Below are positions 12,419-46,435 of a stretch of 64,000 nucleotides of DNA, one piece after another; the stretch's first letter is position 1; the number at the start of each line of letters is the position of its first letter. The translations under genes were made by a program, and so were the position numbers. The stretch is from Phoronis australis (lineage: Eukaryota > Phoronida > Phoronidae), in NCBI GenBank assembly GCA_002633005.1, contig NMRA01000905.1, positions 1 through 64,000 of the forward strand, read 5' to 3'. The notes below the pieces were generated by a model. The model did no database searches. It saw nothing but the letters and a program-made list of their open reading frames with translations, and was not told the DNA's origin.

Positions 12419-13665
12419 CCGCCCACCCCAATTCTTCATGATCGAGACTTCCGTAAAAGTATATGTGCTTCTGTGAACGTTCATCGCAAATTAAGATTCC
12501 AAAACGTGCGCAACTCGCTTACCTTTCAGTGACAATCAATCAGTTTTAGCAGAACTGGGACCTTGCCTTACTATGGTGGTAAAATACCCGTATTCTCATG
12601 CCCTTTAGTGAAGGAGACACAATTGTTTCCTTTGGCTCACGCGTGGAACTCGTGTCGGCATGTACTGATGACTGAGACAGTGCATGTTGAATGTTTTTCA
12701 TTTGCTGTAGAAGAACAAGCAAAGCAGTACTTGACTGGGATATCACGTCCGTGGCCAACCTTTCTGTGATTCCCTGTGACAGTACACGAAACATAACCAC
12801 CCTGAGCATTGAAATAAGAAAAGACATGGTCCATTGTGACAAGCCAGCTTCAAGTGTCGCTGTTTCTGTCTTGGTTAAACACATGTTTTTAATGACTTTG
12901 ACTCCTGACACTAAAATGGAAGCGCCCAACCAAAGGCAAGAGCCCAAAAAAATCAACTTGTCATTAGCGCAAGTCGAACATTCTGTCCACGTTCCAAGTG
13001 GTCAAAAACTTATTTTTTTGAACTTTTGATTTGCCTGATGACTTTTTACACGATGTGTTTTTGCTTCATTATTTTTTCAGCTGACCGAGTACCCCATTGC
13101 CTACTAGTAGTATGTCTGATTGTTGAGTACATGGTTTGAACAACAGCAGTGTTGGCTTTGAACTCAAAATGAAATAAACAATGAATATAAAATGTTACAT
13201 TGTTCAAAGTATTAAATAAGAATACCTGTCAGTCATTAGCAGTGCTTGGTTGCCCAAGTGTCCAGCGGGAAGCAAATCTACACTATCAAGTGCTGCCCTT
13301 AAAAATACACCGCAAACTAGCAGTCTTGTTTGATCCGTCTCTTCTCTCAATCACGCTCAGGATCACGATGCCACTGTATCGTGTGTGCAAGCCGTCGAAG
13401 TCTGTTACTTCAATCCTCGAATTATATTTTAACTGATATGCGTGAAGTCCGACGTCAGTGTAGCTCCGTCAGGGTCAAATCGGTCTTCCGTGCAGTAAGC
13501 AACGACTCCCAACTTTTCAAAAATTTCAATTTTTACCGCCCATGCTCGGCTTACTGCCCACCCCTTGTTTTTTAGGTTCCCAGTTTAAGCACCCTGGGTG
13601 GTAACGCGGGCGAGTACAGTAGTCCTTCGATATTCCAACAATTACATTTCCATGACGACTTGTCT

Positions 13666-14419
13666 TGCGGGCCTTGGCTTAACCTCCAGTGCTGGACCGG
13701 CTGTGATTGAGACGGACTGGCCATGTGGAACACCTGATCTCCCTGTTGAACAACGGCTTCCGTTTGTGTTGATGTGTTGCGTGGGTCAGCATTAGTCGTG
13801 CGGGGTTTAATTTTTTCTATATTGTTCTCTTCTTCATACACAAACATTCTACCATTATGGATCAGCTTCTTAAAGCTGATTTTGGCGTTTTCCATACTGT
13901 GTGATTGCGAGAATTTGTACAGCTTTTTCCTTGCCTTTTTTACTCGAATTGAGAAGTCTTCTGTTATGAATTTGTCACGGTCTCTCACTTCTCTTTATTT
14001 TACAACCCAGTCTTTGAGCTCGCTCAATGTTTATGACTTCCATGTTCAGCTACTTCTTGAGAAACTCTTCAAGTTGACTTTCCGATTCTTCCCAGGTTTC
14101 GTTACCATTTTCAACGATACCATGGAATATAAGGTTGTTTCGCCTGGATCGGTTCTCTAAATCATCTAATTTTTCTTCCAGTGATTTGACCTGATCACTT
14201 AAGATAGAATTCTCTTCCCTTGATGTGGCATACTCGTATCTGAGAGACTCAATATCGTTGAACAGTTTTTCAAAATTGTCATTTGTTATCTCTAAGTTGA
14301 TGTTTTGATATATCTGTAGTCTTTGGACCAGTCTCACTTCTAGGCATATATAACGAAATGCTTTGAGTCACTGACCTGCCACTGGCTGAAGGTGTTGTTG
14401 TTTTCCTAGACCCAGGCAT
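13666..14419 (-). pseudogene. LINE ORF1 (coiled coil plus RNA-binding region), frameshifted
   Basis: The likely start ATG reads from 14419 (MPGSRKTTT). After a frameshift comes a coiled coil and the ORF1 hallmark LDDLENRSRRNNLIFHGI (about 14140-14100). After another frameshift comes the basic segment FSIRVKKARKKLYKF. This is the trimerisation plus RRM layout of L1/CR1-type ORF1 proteins that coat the element RNA. Confidence 0.75.
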
Positions 14420-14524
14420 TATTTTGTAAGCAGGAACTCATTTTTAGTGATTTTTCTGATAATTTAAAGAATCCAGCAAACATATGAATAAATTGAAACA
14501 AAAAGGAAACTTTTAATAACGCTC

Positions 14525-14995
14525 ATGGTCTGTGGTGTAGTGTCTTTTGACGTCAAAGACTCTGGTGTAGAAAACATAAAGTCAATTCAATATAATAGCC
14601 CTGCCCAATGGAAAAGTCTCCCAGCAGACCTAAGGGATTGTGTCGATCCAACTGTCCTCTTTTTGTTGCTGAGAAATTGGACCCCGCAACAACTGCGTTT
14701 TGTTTTCTTTACTCATTCATTTGTTTATAATTATTCACATAAGTGTAATTTTCAGTGAAATGAACCGGGCCATGGCACCAATATGGAAATTATAATGTGA
14801 CAGGTGAACAGCAAACATAACCAATATCAGTAACAGCAAAACAAAGACTTATTAGGGAAAACAAATTAATACAATTACAGGACTGAGGTCAAAGGTCAAT
14901 ATAACAATCCACATCGCGAATGGCTCATGTTTAACTGTTTTTAAAACTGACTTTAACTAAATATTGATTCATTGATTGATTCATTGATTGCGAAT
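14525..14995 (+). pseudogene. 3' tail of a second LINE, with ATTG-type simple repeat
   Basis: SPAQWKSLPADLRDCVDP is the 'WNSLPxDLRxC' tail of CR1/L2/Jockey-type ORF2, ending at the stop 14756-14758. About 200 bp later is an (ATTG)-rich run (14960-14990), as at the 3' ends of several such elements. Confidence 0.5.
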
Positions 14996-17491
14996 CTTCA
15001 TATTCATAATTTGGAAGCTTACTGAGATAAAGACTCGCTATTCTGTATGTTGTTCACGTGTGCACACTCTGTGTTAAGATGCTCCCTCTGGTGGTCTGGC
15101 TTAGTGCACCATGTTAAGGTGCTTTACAATATCCATAAGTCAATGAAGTCTCAAAAATTCTGTCATCAGCTGAGTTGGGAATTCCAGCTTTACTACACAC
15201 AGTTTTTAACATATGTATACTGTGCAAGATGCCTACATGTCCCAGAACATGTTGGTATCAGTGTGCACCATGATAGTAATAGGTATTGTCATTACCGAAC
15301 ATTAAATTTCTTATAATAAAATAACTTTTTAGGATAATAATATTCTGTTTCAAAAATCATTGATGTTATTGTGTGCATTGCCCAGATGTTCATAATCATA
15401 TGATTTTTTTTCTGATGGAATGCGTCTTGATCCATTTTTGGTTTCGTGTGGCTTCAGTGTGAGTCAAAGTGCATAACATGTTGTACATTTGAAAAGTTTG
15501 AATCTACAATAAAGGTTTGCTAGTGATATATAGTGACATATTTTGTTTTGCTCAGTTACTTTCTTTTTGCTAAATAACATTGATTTGATTATTGTGGTTG
15601 CATAAAATTTGACTCCTCAAGTTTCAGCGTGGATGTGGAATGTTTTCCATGACAAAAAAATTTAAGACCTTACTTTGAAATTCATGTCACTAAGTCTCTG
15701 TGTTTCCATTTATAGAATGACAAGTTATTTCTCAAGTGTTTTCAAACCTCAACAGTCAAATGACTTGCATCTAAGGATGAACAAGTCAATGTCATGTTTT
15801 CTAACTTCAAGTATCAAGCTATCTTTCTGATCTAGTGCATTCCTGTTTAGTCATGTGATTAGTGTTAACCTGTGTTGATGCTCATATCCTGATTGTTCTT
15901 AGGTCACATTGCATGAGGTCAATATCACACAGGGTACATAACACAAGGTTATGCATAGCTATAGATATCTCCTGTATGTTGAGGTTTAGGATCAAAACCA
16001 GATAGGGATAGCTAAGGGTGATTGCATTAATAACAGATGTGGGCATAAATGGTGATAAATGTGATAATGACATCTATTTTGTATGGTGGACTTCTTGTAA
16101 TTATCGATCACTCTAATCAAAGCTCCAGAGTGTCATTTACATTTTGTTTCCATTTTAAGAGTAGTGATACTAGGGGAATATGTTCCCTTTTTTGGTGTAT
16201 CAGGATGCTCAGGTTTGTTACCATTGAGGGCCCACTGCTCCTGGTAATCGGTACTTAGTGGAACATGCAAATTTTAGTACTCATTCTCTCTGACCCATTT
16301 GTCCCCAATTATTGTTGTGACCTCTCAAAAATTTGTGCACTTGACAGATACAATTGAAATACTGAGAGACAGAGAGGGTGCAGCTGTGTGTTAACAAAGC
16401 TGAAAATGATAAATTTTTCAGTGTTACCAGATCGTTGTCAAAGGCTTTTACAATGGAGATCGATAGACAAGAATATTGAGAATAGAGAAAAAGGGACCAC
16501 CGCAACTTGTATTGTTTGATAAGTTCTAATAAGTAAACATACCGGTACTAAGTTTTTGAGAGTTCCGTCAAGGGAAGCCTGAGCAATGTCTCTGTAAGGA
16601 GGAAAATAATGGTCACTACAGTGCCACTCTTATTTCAACAAAAAAAACATTATTGTGAAAATTCTTCAGTTTGAGATGCAATATGGCTGAGATGTGAAAT
16701 TTCAATTTGTCAACAAAATAACTTCAGAAAAAATTATTTTGCTTGTAGCATAGTTTGTTTGGTGTAGCTATTACCAAACAATGTGCTAATTTTTTGAGCT
16801 TATGCAACAATGTGGTAAGACTCTGAAAAATAGAAATATAGCAATTTTAGCAATAATTTTTGTTCCAAATTCAATAATATTTACCGTAGCCACCAGGACG
16901 CATTGAAAAGACACACGGACAAAAATTGTGCTTTACAAAGGGGGTTAATGTACAAAAAAACAAGAAATAATCAATAAGCAAAAGAGCAGTCATAATAATG
17001 AGAGATCTATCCACAAACCGGGTTTTAAAATGTTCCGTCAAAAAGTGCTCGAGCTATGGTCTGTATACTGAAAAATCAAGAAATGGCTGCCGCAGCACCA
17101 CTTTATATCCTGTTTCAACCAATAACAATAGGCCCTCACCTGTTGACCACACTCCTGTGTGTAAACTGCATGTTGATTGCCCAAGAAATGCTATGTGTAG
17201 TGTGAGAAAAAACAAAAAAACACTAAAAGATTTTGCCAAGTAAAAACAAACTTTCTGAATAAGCAATGTATTTGAGAAAATTTCATTATGTTAAAGCCAC
17301 ATAGGCCTACTTGGCAAAGAATTTGCTAAGTAATGAATTGCCATTTTCGCACTTTGGGTCAGGGTTTCAAAAAATCTTGTCCTAGATTCTCATCTAAATT
17401 GGTGAAGTTAGACACTGGTCACAAGTTTTTCAAATCTTAGTTTTTGGCAATTGGCCACCTATTTAGCGATTTTCAGCTGAACAGTTTCTAC
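14996..17491. other. No gene seen
   Basis: AT-rich sequence without convincing open frames, splice-linked coding blocks or repeats that I could identify. Confidence 0.5.
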
Positions 17492-18130
17492 TACTGTATT
17501 TGCCCTAATAAGTGTGCAGGGCACTTAGAAAAATTCGTTTCAAGAGAGGGGGGGGCACTTATTATAGCCGAAGGCAGTTGAAACCCAGTCTCCGAAATGG
17601 GTTTAATCTTAAGCTAGGATTCGTATCTGTAACCTATGACAGACTTTCTACAAAATTGTAGTGTATTTCTATCAATCTTCGTTGTTAAATTACAATCATT
17701 TTTCAGTAAACTGTGCTGAAATCCCCTGGACGAAAACTCGCTGACTGATGCGTCCTTGCCTTGCGATCGGCAATAGAGCAACTTGAATTCTTGAATAAAA
17801 ATGAAAGTACAGTTTCGACTCAACAAATTACCTGAAGTCCTCCTTAAGTTTTCAAAATAGCGTCCCTAAGATTTTTAAGTTCCTGTTTATTAGCTGCATA
17901 TCAAGTCCAAATCGGCGCCAGATTGTACCTCGCAACACGAGAAAATTCTCTGGACGAACACACATGTTGTCACGTGACGTTTGTTTTGCAGTTTGTCTGC
18001 GTATTGTGTGAGCAAGCACGTGCAGGTGATCAGAGTTCATTTGCCAGAGTAAATAATGTAGAAAATAAATCTGAAACTAAATAAGGCGATCCAGATCCTC
18101 CCAAGGATACTATTGTTTCACGAAATGTAG

Positions 18131-18332
18131 AATATAAATAGGTAAATAAAACAAGAATGGATCAACTGAAATTTTTGGATGTAATAACGTCCTTTGTCAA
18201 CAGAAACAGAAATAAAGTAAAATCAAACACTATATGAATATACTTTATTTCTGTTTCTGTTGACAAAGGACATTATTACATCAAAAAATTGCAGTTGATC
18301 CATTCTTGTTGTTTTATTTACCTATTTATATT
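18131..18332. repeat. Foldback (long inverted repeat) inside transposon D
   Basis: Two arms of about 95 bp (aatataaataggtaaataaa ... and its complement ... tttatttacctatttatatt) are separated by a loop of roughly 15-20 bp. The arms also share gtcctttgtcaacagaaac. It is a probable nested MITE. Confidence 0.85.
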
Positions 18333-18848
18333 CCAGAGTAAATGCAATGTAACGATCTAGGTGTGCATTGTAACTAACGAAATTAACACAAGCAGTAAAG
18401 CAGAACATGTTTTATTTAGCACTTGTTGATCTCATCCGCTAAAAAACATTCGACACTTGTCTCAGTGAGTTGGCGGGTGACTGGATGCATGACAGTCTAA
18501 CAGTTATTTTCCGGGAGATTCGGGAAGGGGGGGAGGGGGGTAAGGGTGCGGAAGTGTTTGCTATCAGTGGGTTATTTTGACTTTAAAAACATCAATTATG
18601 ATTAATTAAACAATTCTTCCTAAAAATAACACAAACGTTTTTTATGATATTAGAAACTTTCTGAAATTGTGCTAACATTTATTTCTTGCCGATGCTATGC
18701 TACCTGTTTCATGAATAGATAGTTACATAGGTACATGTATGTAGTGCGCGCTTCATGGTCACGTGCTTTTAACAAATGTCAATTTTTCGATTCGTGGTTT
18801 TCTCATGTTCGAAGAAATTTCATGTTGAGAGAGAAGATCTGTACGGAA

Positions 18849-18982
18849 ATATACAATACAATCCCTTTGACAAGTACACTGCGTCTGTTCTGAAAGGCCA
18901 AGCCATAATGGGACAATATACAATACAATCCCTTTGACAAGTACACTGCGTCTGTTCTGAAAGGCCAAGCCATAATTGGACA
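18849..18982. repeat. 67-bp tandem duplication (2 copies)
   Basis: atatacaatacaatcccttt through aagccataat(g/t)ggacaa is repeated with at most one difference. Confidence 0.9.
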
Positions 18983-19654
18983 ATTGTTCCTCGCGAGATC
19001 AGCAAAACTTTTGCGATCTTTTTGAAGCATGGCGGAAGTTTGGAGTGTATAGTCACGGCTAAATACCGACATATCGGTGTGGCTGGTGGTCTACAAATTC
19101 TGCGCACAATGATTTTTTTCAATACTTTCAGACCTTGTTGATAAATTGCAGATGTTACTGTAGAATTTCAGAACTTTAGGTAAGGCATTTTTCTCATGTA
19201 CACGTTCATGGGCTGGGTGCTTATTTTAGCGATGTCTGAAAATGCGGGGGGGGTGCTAATTAGGGCCTGGGCACTTATTAGGGCGAATATGGTAATTAAG
19301 ATTTCTGGCAATCTTTAAGCGCTCATATCACAATAACAATCTTCAGAGGTGATTATATCAATGTGTAGCTTATAAGCTCTTCTATTCAATATTTGCAAAA
19401 ACATTGTATTTCCTTACCTTTAGACCTGCCACCTATTGAGTTTTTGAAGAAAATCTGCCATGATGGATTTTTTTTGAAAACTGATGTGGAATTACTTACT
19501 TCATTTTGTTTGAAATTGAAAAGGTTTACTGTAGTCGTTCTAGTGTAGTTTGTACCATGCAATGGCCAGTTAAATTGGCAATGATGTAGGCTAATAGCTG
19601 ATTGTCATGATCTTCTCTTCTATATGTACTTTCAGTTAATTGTTAGGATCAAGC

Positions 19655-42321
<22,667 letters not shown>

Positions 42322-45237
42322 CAGTTGTAAGCAATACTGTACACAGACAGATCCCGTTGTCATAACTGAGACATGTGAAATGGTAGAGTAGCCAACATTA
42401 CATTAGGTAGAGAACACACAGTTGTTGTTAGGCCCACACTGCAGAGTTATGTCAGTTTGTATGTTGCAAAATACAGTTGTTACACCAAGGTTCTGTGCAA
42501 GATCCCTATTAAGTCATAAATCATCACCAATGTCTGTGTTCAGACTCTGTCATGTAGTCATCTAGAGAAAAGCACATTTTGTTTACCGCTTGTTCCCAAA
42601 TGTTATCTTTCACCCTTGAAGCTATTACACTGGTTTTGTGTTACTAGTGAACAGAAGTGGTGTAATGGATAGTATCTGCTTGCAACACTTATGTTTAGGA
42701 GATTGTTTTGGACAGTTTTCAGTGATTTCAACAAACAACTTGGTCTCGTTACTTTGTATTACACTTATATCCATTAATGACCTGCTCTACCTTTCCTTAA
42801 TTGGTTCAACCATTATGGCAAGAGTAATCTATATTTGCATTCAGTATATTGCTGTCTGGCTGTATTATGTCAGCAAGGTTTCTCAAAAGTCGAATGCTGA
42901 CTTGAGAAGATGCACAACTCAACCATCGTTAAAATTTAGAGTGTCAGGATGTCTCCTGTTCACTATCCAATGGAATTCAAGACATTTGAATCGCATAAGT
43001 CATCTTGCCGGCTACCGCTGTTATCACTTAAATCCTCGTACATATGTTTACACTTGGAACTGGGAAGATAAGCAATGTCTTAACATGTCTGGTGGTTGGA
43101 AACCTGCCTCACTGCTGGTCCAGCCAAGAATGCTGATTAACACAAAGGAATATCTTCACACAGGCCTGTTTTAGAAAAATTAATATTTTTTGAAAGACCA
43201 TGGAAAATTGTATCAGTTTCTAAAAATAAACATAATTAATATTAATGTGGACGAAAATCATATCAGTGTCAAGCATTGTCATCCAGGACAAATTCACAAA
43301 ATGTTGAATGGTAAAATAAGTACAATGGCAGAGCAATAAGGGTTTAATTAAATGCAGTACTTCTGACCTTATTTGCACTGTTAGGAATACTAAAGTGGTT
43401 ATATGGTTATAAACCTCTGTTCCATTCAAGAAGGTAACTTTTCATGTAGATCACTCATCTCTAGGAAATTTGTCTAGACTTGCCCCTTGGCAAGTTATTT
43501 CTGAGTTCGTTATTCGCCGAGACAATACTCTGCTCATGAAATGATACGCCACGACCACAGCTCAAGGGGCCTGACGTTGAGTAGTAACGGACCATAGGTT
43601 ATTTTGTAGCCGTGCAATCATCTCTGAATTAACCAATAACAATCGAGGCCAATTTGTTAACAGGAGGTGGTCTAAATCAAAAGTTCAAGGCCAAATGAGT
43701 GTTGGGTATATAATATGATGGTCACTGAATCAAAAATGATCACTTCAGAATTTAATAATGTAAACATTTCGCTTAAATGCATAGAACTAGTTAATGCATC
43801 TTTTCGCTATAAACAAATGATCAAAAACAGCAAGTATGAAGCCAATGAAAACTGAATCCTCTTTGCGCACAAACATTTTCAAGCTGATGTAAGTCATTCT
43901 TGTCAAAAAATAATTTTTGATTCTGACCATTTACCATTATACATTTAGTCTGAATTTGTTCATTACTTAGTAGTACTGCTCATGCCATCTTCAAGGTTTT
44001 GAGCCTCACAGAAGACCCGTTTAAAGTAGTGTAGTATTGTAGATGGATTATTCTAGAAATGCATATTACTACAGAGCTCGATGCTTAGCATACAGCCAAC
44101 TCTCCAAATGCAACATGGCAAAATTCCAGGTCGCCAAATGGCAAATGAAGTTGCCAACACAAAAATGAGGAAACCCATGTACGGGGGTGCGAAACTCTTG
44201 GACCCGTTAGCTAGTCAGAAGTAACAAAACGTGGTGCCCGAATTGAAGAACCAGCTCCAGAATACCCGAGATCACTAGTCAAGAAGAAAGTAAGGAGTAG
44301 ATCTTGTGCTCTGTAATGACCAAATTGCCCCTCGGGCCCAATATTTCACGCAGGCTCACCTCTGACCTCAGGGAGAAGCATACGAACAGCATGTTGTATA
44401 TGGCTTGTGAACAGGTTTTTGTCAAACACTTTCGACTCCAGTCCGTTTATTTTTCACAGTATTTCGATTGCACGCTCGCATTTGTGTGTGGTGACTTCGT
44501 GTTTTGACCATGTCTCCAAATCAAGCCCTGTGCTAATATGCATTTTATGCTAAAAGTAAAAAAATGTAATATGTGAAGTTTGCAGTAGTGCACAGTCGGT
44601 TAATGTTGTCGACACGCAAAGAACTGTCATCTAACCTATGCATTAATCAGGATTTTTGTAGAATCCCAGTGGAGGCAACACAGTTTGAAGAAATGATTCA
44701 CAATTGTACACCATAATTTATTTCAGTCATATTTACTATTTATATACGCTTTATTCACTGTGCTTCCCGAGACTGTTGACATTTTTAACTCTCGTTTTTA
44801 TGTATTTTGCATAGGTATGCAAGTTGCTAAATATTTAACATATTTATACTTTTTGAAATTGCTGTTTAAATGCTGAACTGATTGGATAAAATTCATTTAC
44901 ACCATTTTTTGAAAATGATTGTATTTTGTGCAATGTGTAATAAAAAGATTTGAGAAGTCTGTAATTTTGAAGTTTGCACCAGGGTACTGTCAGTTTTTAA
45001 ATCTAATGAAAAACATATATCTTGTGGGGAAAAGTTGAATAAAAACAACACAGAATTTCAAACACAACACGTGTTGGTGTAACACCAATCATTGTGAAGC
45101 TGCGGTTCAAAGAGAAGTTTTGGGGCTGGGTATGAAACAATTAGATGCACAAGAAGACGACTCTCGTGTTAAGACAATGATGCACTCGGGCAGCTACCAG
45201 AGTCCACTGTTTTTTTCAATCCTTGAGATAGATAGAT
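42322..45237 (+). other. PI3K 3' UTR and intergenic space between convergent genes
   Basis: Probably PI3K 3' UTR up to 43.2 or 45.0 kb. It includes a 178-codon open frame (42638-43174) that I do not recognise. 44072-44530 looks like a hAT-type remnant (begins CAGAGCTCGA, ends CAAGCCCTG) without a clear target duplication. No other gene is visible. Confidence 0.4.
44939..44944 (+). promoter_or_regulatory. Candidate poly(A) signal of the PI3K gene
   Basis: AATAAA followed within about 40 nt by TG-rich sequence, about 2.6 kb after the stop codon. Another AATAAA lies at 43225-43230. Which is used cannot be told from sequence alone. Confidence 0.4.
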
Positions 45238-45736
45238 CAGGGCTTGGAATGACCAATGACAAAAAACGCGGAAACTTTCACGGCCCAAATCATGCCCGAT
45301 AATCAGCCTTGAAATGGTCAATGTGAACCTTTCCCCGACAAAAATCATGATTAAAAAAAAAAAAAAAAAACGGTTACCACCATCAGTAGCATGCGTCTGC
45401 GTCCTTTCAGCTCGCCCGTCCACTCCCAACCCACACATTTTTGGCTGCATAGCGGTAGTATTTGTCACCGCACTTAACAATAACACGAGATGCCATTGAA
45501 AATCCCACCACGCTGTCCCAGATGCCCCGGCAATGTTGACAATTTACGTTCCTCCGAACATAAAGAGCAACTTCCGCTTTTCGAGGTGAACGTCGTCTGC
45601 AACGCCGCGGTAAGAAAGGAATTTGCCGCGGAAATTTTATATCAAATCAGATTTTTTACGCGGAAATATAAAAAAAGCGGAAAGCACATTTGAAAAAAGC
45701 GGAAATCCGCGTTTCCGCGGAAAATTCCAAGCCCTG
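45238..45736. mobile_element. CAG...CTG element, copy 2 (between the two genes)
   Basis: A reverse-oriented relative of copy 1, with the same ends and an exact 6-bp duplication ATAGAT at 45232-45237 and 45737-45742. An A tract at 45354-45370 corresponds to the T tract of copy 1. Confidence 0.88.
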
Positions 45737-46007
45737 ATAGATATTTAACTGGTATCAAGCTATTACTCGATGCACGCTTTGCACAAATCTCTAGTGTTGC
45801 TGTATTATCATTAAGTCTCTGTATTGTATTTTGTGTCTTAGAATTAGACCCAACCTCAAGGCTTTGTGATTCTCGATTTGCAGCTTGAGAATGGTAGCTG
45901 TACCTGCCAAAACATTCATTATTGTTACTTTTTGTACAACAACTAAACATAAACACAATCTTGGTGTATATCTGAAAGTACACGAGTGTGTTTGTACATT
46001 ACCTGGG

Positions 46008-46013
46008 TTTATT
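46008..46013 (-). promoter_or_regulatory. Candidate poly(A) signal of NUS1
   Basis: TTTATT on the plus strand (AATAAA in NUS1 sense), about 330 nt past the NUS1 stop codon. This would give a short 3' UTR ending before the CAG...CTG element at 45238-45736. Confidence 0.4.
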
Positions 46014-46344
46014 AAACAATTGCAGTTAACATACTCGATTCTTAGCAAAAGCTACTTTCTCCACCATTTGGGAGGTCACAAGTGAAGGTATGTACCATTT
46101 CCAGAACAATTGATACCATGGCTACAACTTTGGTGGAGTTGACCGTTTCCTGCCATCAATAAGGGCCGAGCTGTAAACACTTTGAGATACCATCTTCCTT
46201 GAGCAGGGTTCTTTCACTGTATCTGACATCTTGCACAAGTTTCTCGAGAGATATCGTCTTGTGTAACCAGAAACATGTCTCCAGTAACTTATGACCATTG
46301 CATAACAGAAACACTAAACAAAATGTGCACCTAAGCACTTGTCA

Positions 46345-46435
46345 TCATTTGCCAAATCTTTGGTTGCAGTTAGCATATCCTTGTAAAGTCCTAAGGAATG
46401 TTTTGTAGTCTATGTTGAGATGTGACGGAACATGC
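46345..46435 (-). CDS. NUS1 coding exon 5 (C-terminal R-x-G motif)
   Basis: Too short to stand out as an ORF. In coding sense, after ttgctttcag, it reads [20 protein letters not shown] and ends NQRFGK, then TGA. It matches the NUS1 C terminus (PSHLNISYEDFF ... QRLGK), and its phase fits exon 4. Confidence 0.94.

Larger units (their letters stand above)
11487..13619. mobile_element. TA-flanked TIR transposon A inserted in the LINE endonuclease
   Basis: The left end CCGTACTCGTCCGGGTTAC and the right end GTAACGCGGGCGAGTACAG are imperfect inverted repeats, flanked by TA at 11485-11486 and 13620-13621. Joining the flanks through one TA restores the LINE frame (WNIEGLKHKIQRFDF). Subterminal GC-rich 'ctcggcttaccgcccacc' blocks occur at both ends. 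No transposase is recognised, so it is probably non-autonomous. It contains the N gap. Confidence 0.85.
8085..14419 (-). mobile_element. Decayed two-ORF non-LTR retrotransposon (LINE), interrupted by 11487-13619
   Basis: Read on the minus strand, the order is ORF1 (14419 to about 13666), APE-type endonuclease (13665 to 13622, then 11486 to about 10640), reverse transcriptase (about 10053 to 9289) and a C-terminal region (8725 to 8152). A 3' UTR with gggccggaggcctag ends near 8085. Excluding the insertion it is about 4.2 kb, near full length for CR1/L2-like elements. Frameshifts and stops break both ORFs, so it is inactive. Confidence 0.85.
17494..19292. mobile_element. TA-flanked TIR transposon D
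   Basis: The left end CTGTATTTGCCCTAATAAGT and the right end, reversed, CCATATTCGCCCTAATAAGT match. TA flanks both (17492-17493, 19293-19294). Subterminal GC-rich blocks (gggggggcactta) resemble elements A-C in design. It carries an internal foldback (18131-18332) and a 67-bp tandem duplication (18849-18982). No transposase is recognised. Confidence 0.75.

Noticed and set aside
12546-13029. Overlapping open frames on both strands inside transposon A
   Set aside because: Neither shows a transposase motif or any family signature, and each is a shadow of the other.
42638-43174. 178-codon open frame after the PI3K stop
   Set aside because: It has no recognisable motif and lies in the probable 3' UTR. 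The composition looks like translated AT-rich UTR, so it is noted only as an open frame.
44072-44530. Another complete hAT copy
   Set aside because: The ends look right (CAGAGCTCGA ... CAAGCCCTG), but the flanks are inverted repeats of each other (gcatattac / gctaatatgc) rather than a direct duplication, so it is mentioned only as a remnant.
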